The position numbers and the translations under genes were made by a program. This document shows positions 7,166-9,640 of a stretch of DNA of 9,640 nt, one piece after another; position 1 is the first letter of the stretch; the number at the start of each line of letters is the position of its first letter. The notes under the pieces were generated by a model that saw only the letters and a program-made list of their open reading frames with translations, did not search any database and had not been told where the DNA came from. Location: contig CATPAP010000228.1 in NCBI GenBank assembly GCA_955651875.1, positions 1 through 9,640 on the forward strand, in the 5' to 3' direction. Source of the stretch: Candidatus Dormiibacterota bacterium (GTDB taxonomy: Bacteria; Chloroflexota; Dormibacteria; Aeolococcales; Aeolococcaceae).

Positions 7166-8131
7166 TCACCGGAAGAGCTCGCTGACGCTGCGGCCCTCGT
7201 GGACGCGGACGATCGCCTCCGCGATCAATGGCGCGACGCTGAGGACGCGCAGCCGGGGATGGTCGTCGAAGCTGCGCGCCCCGTCGTGAAGGGGGATGGT
7301 GTCCGTGATGCAGATCTCGTCGATGGGGGCCTCGTGCAGACGGGTGAGCGCGCCGTCGGAGAGCACGCCGTGGGTGGCGACGACATCGACACCGGTCGCA
7401 CCTTTGGCGCGCAGCGCGATGGCCGCGTTGGCGAGCGTCGAGCCGGTGCTGATGAGGTCGTCCACGATGATGCAGTGCAGCCCCTCCACGTCGCCGATGA
7501 CGTTGATCACCTCCACCGTGTCGTCGCGGGGGCGGCGCTTGTCGACGATGGCGATCGGTGCGTCGAGGATGCGACCGAGGCGCCGAGCTCGGAGGGCGCC
7601 GCCGGTGTCGGGCGAGACCACGACGACGTTGTGCCCATGGCGCTCGCGAACGCGGCGCGCCAGGATCTTGGTGGCGGTGAGGGCGTCGACGGGAATGTCG
7701 AAGAACCCCTGGATGGCCTCGGCATGCAGGTCGACGGCGATCACCCGGTTGGCGCCTGCGAGCTCGATGATGTTGGCCATCAGCTTGGCGCTGATGGGAT
7801 CGCGCGGCTGTGTCTTCTTCTCCTTGCGCTGGTACCCGTAGTAGGGGATCACCGCGGTGATGCGCGACGCCGAGGCACGCCGCAGTGCGTCGAGGATGAC
7901 GAAGAGCTGGATGAGGTTGTCGCTGACGGGCTGGCACGTCGGCTGAATGAGGAAGAGATCACGACCGCGCACCGACTCCGCGATCTTCACGTCGAACTCG
8001 CCGTCGGCGAAGCGGGTGATCTCCATCTGAGCCAGCGGCATGTCGATCTCACGGGCGATCTTCTCGCTGAGCTCCGGGTTGCCGGTCCCGCTGAGCAGCA
8101 TGAGGTCGCCGAACTGATACGGTTCGCTCAC
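7166..8131 (-). CDS. prs: Ribose-phosphate pyrophosphokinase (PRPP synthase)
   Basis: Makes PRPP from ribose 5-phosphate and ATP for purine, pyrimidine, His, Trp and NAD synthesis. The protein is 321 aa, the normal length. Seen in order: GEFDVKI (44-50), the flexible ATP loop PYYGYQRKEKKTQPRDPISAKL (96-117), DLHAEAIQGFFDIPVD (134-149) with catalytic His136, VVSPDTGG (171-178) and the ribose-5-phosphate loop VDDLISTGSTL (223-233). Two places depart from the classical bacterial pattern: the usual RQDRK is RKEKK (102-106), and DDxxDTGGT is DDLISTGST, with Ser228 where Asp is usual. The rest looks intact, so activity is likely. The GTG start overlaps the glmU TGA (GTGA, 4-nt overlap), and GGAG (8143-8140) lies 8 nt upstream inside glmU, so translation is probably coupled. 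Confidence 0.95.
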   Translation of the reverse strand: MSEPYQFGDLMLLSGTGNPELSEKIAREIDMPLAQMEITRFADGEFDVKIAESVRGRDLFLIQPTCQPVSDNLIQLFVILDALRRASASRITAVIPYYGYQRKEKKTQPRDPISAKLMANIIELAGANRVIAVDLHAEAIQGFFDIPVDALTATKILARRVRERHGHNVVVVSPDTGGALRARRLGRILDAPIAIVDKRRPRDDTVEVINVIGDVEGLHCIIVDDLISTGSTLANAAIALRAKGATGVDVVATHGVLSDGALTRLHEAPIDEICITDTIPLHDGARSFDDHPRLRVLSVAPLIAEAIVRVHEGRSVSELFR

Positions 8132-9510
8132 CGCGCTGGCTCCGCCTGGCCCGCGCGATGGCGCGCCGCCCAGCCGAGGATGTTGCGCTGACGGGAACGA
8201 CCGACCGCGAGCGCGCCCTCTGGCACGTCCTCGTTCACCAGCGAGCCCGCGGCGATGTACGCACCGCGGTGGATGGTGAGCGGAGCCACCAGCGTGCTGT
8301 TGCTGCCGATGAAAACGCCGTCCTCAATGACCGTCCGGTGCTTGGCCTCGCCGTCGAAGTTGCAGGTCACCGTGCCGGCGCCCACGTTGACCCCCTGCCC
8401 CACGTCGGTGTCGAGCACGCACGAGAAGTGGTTGACACGGCTGCCCGCGCCAACGCGGCTGTTCTTGACCTCCGCATGCGTCCCCAACGATACCCCCGCG
8501 GCAAGAACGCTGCCGGGCCGGACCCTGTTGAAGGGCCCGATCACCACGCCGTCGCCGAGCTCGCAGCCCTCGAGGTGCGAGGCGCCGACAGCCACGCGGT
8601 CGCCCGCGATCACGTCACGAAGCTGGGCCATCGGGCCGATCTCGCACCCCTCGCCGAGCACCGTGGCACCCCGAATCACTGACATCGGGCGTATGACCGA
8701 GTCCCGTCCCACCCGCACTCCGGCGTCGATGTACGTGGTCGCCGGATCCTCGACGGTCACCCCATCCGACATGAGCCGCTCGAGCACGCGCCTCCGCAGC
8801 ACGCCCTCGGCCGTGGAGTGCTGGGCGCGGTCGTTGATCCCCAGCGCCTCCTCCGGGTCGGACAGCAGCATGGCGTCCACGTGCCCACCGAGCAGAGGCA
8901 GGACGTCGGGCAGGTAGTACTCACCCTGCGCATTGCTGTTGCTGATGCGCTCGAGCGCAGGCCACAGCCTGGCGCCGTTGAAGACATACACTCCGGCGCC
9001 GACCTCGGGGGGCAGATGCGCGCCGGGAGGCAGGTCGCGCTCCTCAATGGTGCGCACCACCCAGCCTGTCTCCGGGTCGCGGTACACCCGGCCCAGCCCC
9101 CGGGGGTTGGCAGGCGTCGCGGTCAGCAGCGTCGCCGCGGCGCGGCTGCGCCGGTGGTGGTCGAGGAGGCGGGCCAGCGTCTCCGGCCGCACCAGGGGCA
9201 CGTCCCCGGAGAGCACGAGCACCTCGCCCGACTCGCGCGCAGGCTCCGGCACAGCACGAAGCGCGTCGCCGGTGCCGCGCGGTTCAGCCTGCTCGATGCA
9301 CTCCGCGCGTCCGCCAATCGCCGCCACGACATCGACACGACCGCGACCGATGACCACCAGCGGCAGGCGCCCCGTCACCGCCACAGCGGCGTCGATGACG
9401 TGGTCGATAATCGGGCGTCCAGCCAGCGGGTGGAGAACCTTGGGGAGGGCACTGCGCATCCGCGTGCCTTCTCCGGCGGCGAGGATCACTGCCCGCGGAC
9501 CGTCGGCCAT
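8128..9510 (-). CDS. glmU: Bifunctional GlmU: GlcN-1-P acetyltransferase / GlcNAc-1-P uridyltransferase
   Basis: Makes UDP-GlcNAc from GlcN-1-P, acetyl-CoA and UTP for peptidoglycan and other glycans. The protein is 460 aa. The N-terminal uridyltransferase has LAAGEGTRMRSALPKVLHPLAG (10-31), RGTGDAL (78-84), the metal ligand Asp103 in SGDVPL, GAGVYVF (171-177), NSNAQGEYYLPDVL (191-204) and GINDR (224-228). The C-terminal left-handed beta-helix acetyltransferase keeps Arg331, Lys349, His361 (catalytic base), Asn375, Asn384 and Lys390, equivalent to E. coli Arg333, Lys351, His363, Asn377, Asn386 and Lys392. Cys364 and Leu366 stand where E. coli has Tyr366 and Gly368, and Phe385 replaces Tyr387. 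ATG 9510 fits the family N-terminus. The open frame extends 41 more codons upstream but this part is low-complexity and contains the -10 box. It is the first gene of a likely glmU-prs unit. Confidence 0.96.
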   Translation of the reverse strand: MADGPRAVILAAGEGTRMRSALPKVLHPLAGRPIIDHVIDAAVAVTGRLPLVVIGRGRVDVVAAIGGRAECIEQAEPRGTGDALRAVPEPARESGEVLVLSGDVPLVRPETLARLLDHHRRSRAAATLLTATPANPRGLGRVYRDPETGWVVRTIEERDLPPGAHLPPEVGAGVYVFNGARLWPALERISNSNAQGEYYLPDVLPLLGGHVDAMLLSDPEEALGINDRAQHSTAEGVLRRRVLERLMSDGVTVEDPATTYIDAGVRVGRDSVIRPMSVIRGATVLGEGCEIGPMAQLRDVIAGDRVAVGASHLEGCELGDGVVIGPFNRVRPGSVLAAGVSLGTHAEVKNSRVGAGSRVNHFSCVLDTDVGQGVNVGAGTVTCNFDGEAKHRTVIEDGVFIGSNSTLVAPLTIHRGAYIAAGSLVNEDVPEGALAVGRSRQRNILGWAARHRAGQAEPAR

Positions 9511-9524
9511 GTGCGCCGAGTATA
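9511..9524 (-). promoter_or_regulatory. -10 box for a leaderless glmU transcript
   Basis: Minus-strand TATACT (9524-9519) is one base from TATAAT and is followed by 8 nt and the ATG at 9510. It is a rare AT-rich spot in a very GC-rich stretch. No -35 hexamer is clear. AAGGAGG (9540-9534) lies 23 nt from the ATG, too far to serve it. The same box-to-start spacing occurs at glyS. Confidence 0.55.
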
Positions 9525-9585
9525 CGGGGCGCCCTCCTTGCAGGCCGCCGCTGCCCGGCCCCTCTCCATGGCGCCGCAGGCCGCG

Positions 9586-9636
9586 CCCACCCCGAGCCCC
9601 AGGCTGCGCCCCACGCCCCCGGCATGGCCCCACCCC
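9586..9636 (-). other. G-run cluster upstream of glmU (possible G-quadruplex)
   Basis: The minus strand has seven runs of three to five G: 9636-9633, 9631-9628, 9620-9616, 9612-9609, 9600-9597, 9593-9590 and 9588-9586, with loops of 1, 7, 3, 8, 3 and 1 nt. This meets the usual G-quadruplex pattern several times over. It lies about 60 bp upstream of the glmU -10 box. No gene could be recognised in 9525-9640, although the tail of an upstream gene is possible. Confidence 0.45.
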
Positions 9637-9640
9637 GCAC

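Noticed and set aside
6965..8191. Plus-strand open frame of 408 codons opposite prs
   Set aside because: Antisense to the well-conserved prs and the corC-type gene; no motif and no ribosome binding site support.
9540..9584. Direct repeat GCAGGCCGC at 9540-9548 and 9576-9584
   Set aside because: Two 9-bp GC-rich copies are expected by chance in this composition, and no iteron-like array or operator symmetry is visible.
9511..9633. 41-codon N-terminal extension of GlmU
   Set aside because: Gly/Arg-rich and unlike any GlmU. It spans a TATACT -10 box, and the family start MADGPRAVILAAG lies at 9510.

Overview
The window is GC-rich bacterial chromosome with tightly packed genes. All recognisable genes belong to housekeeping or peptide-turnover families. 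No rRNA, tRNA, CRISPR array, transposase, integrase or phage gene was seen. Protein style (single-chain GlyRS, RecO with a CxxC/CxxC zinc site, a glmU-prs pair) and the GC content suggest a high-GC member of the Terrabacteria, such as Dormibacterota/Chloroflexota or a deep Actinomycetota lineage. That placement is an inference from family resemblance only.

Layout, right to left on the minus strand: a G-run-rich stretch at the right edge (9586-9636), then glmU (9510-8128), prs (8131-7166, overlapping the glmU stop by 4 nt), a CorC/HlyC-type CBS membrane protein (7119-5818), recO (5791-5039), glyS (4990-3599) and a gamma-glutamyltransferase-like hydrolase (3413-1617). A papain-like C1 peptidase lies on the plus strand (729-1556). 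It is convergent with the ggt-like gene and divergent from ppdK (pyruvate phosphate dikinase), which starts at 628 on the minus strand and runs off the left edge.

The genes serve several core functions. GlmU makes UDP-GlcNAc for the cell wall, Prs makes PRPP for nucleotides and cofactors, CorC is a membrane transport-type protein, RecO works in recombinational repair, and GlyS charges tRNA-Gly. PPDK interconverts pyruvate and PEP. The ggt-like hydrolase and the C1 peptidase are two amide-bond hydrolases sitting between glyS and ppdK. glmU-prs looks translationally coupled. corC and recO follow closely enough for read-through. glyS, the C1 peptidase and glmU each have a -10-like hexamer ending 8 nt before the start codon, which suggests leaderless transcripts.

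I found no convincing new multi-gene system. The points most worth a second look are the leaderless-type promoters, nested inverted repeats against the glyS start, perfect or near-perfect GC-rich hairpins in two other gaps, the G-run cluster before glmU, unusual active-site residues in GlmU and Prs, and a basic 35-residue N-terminal extension on PPDK. The many long ORFs in other frames are GC-driven shadows.
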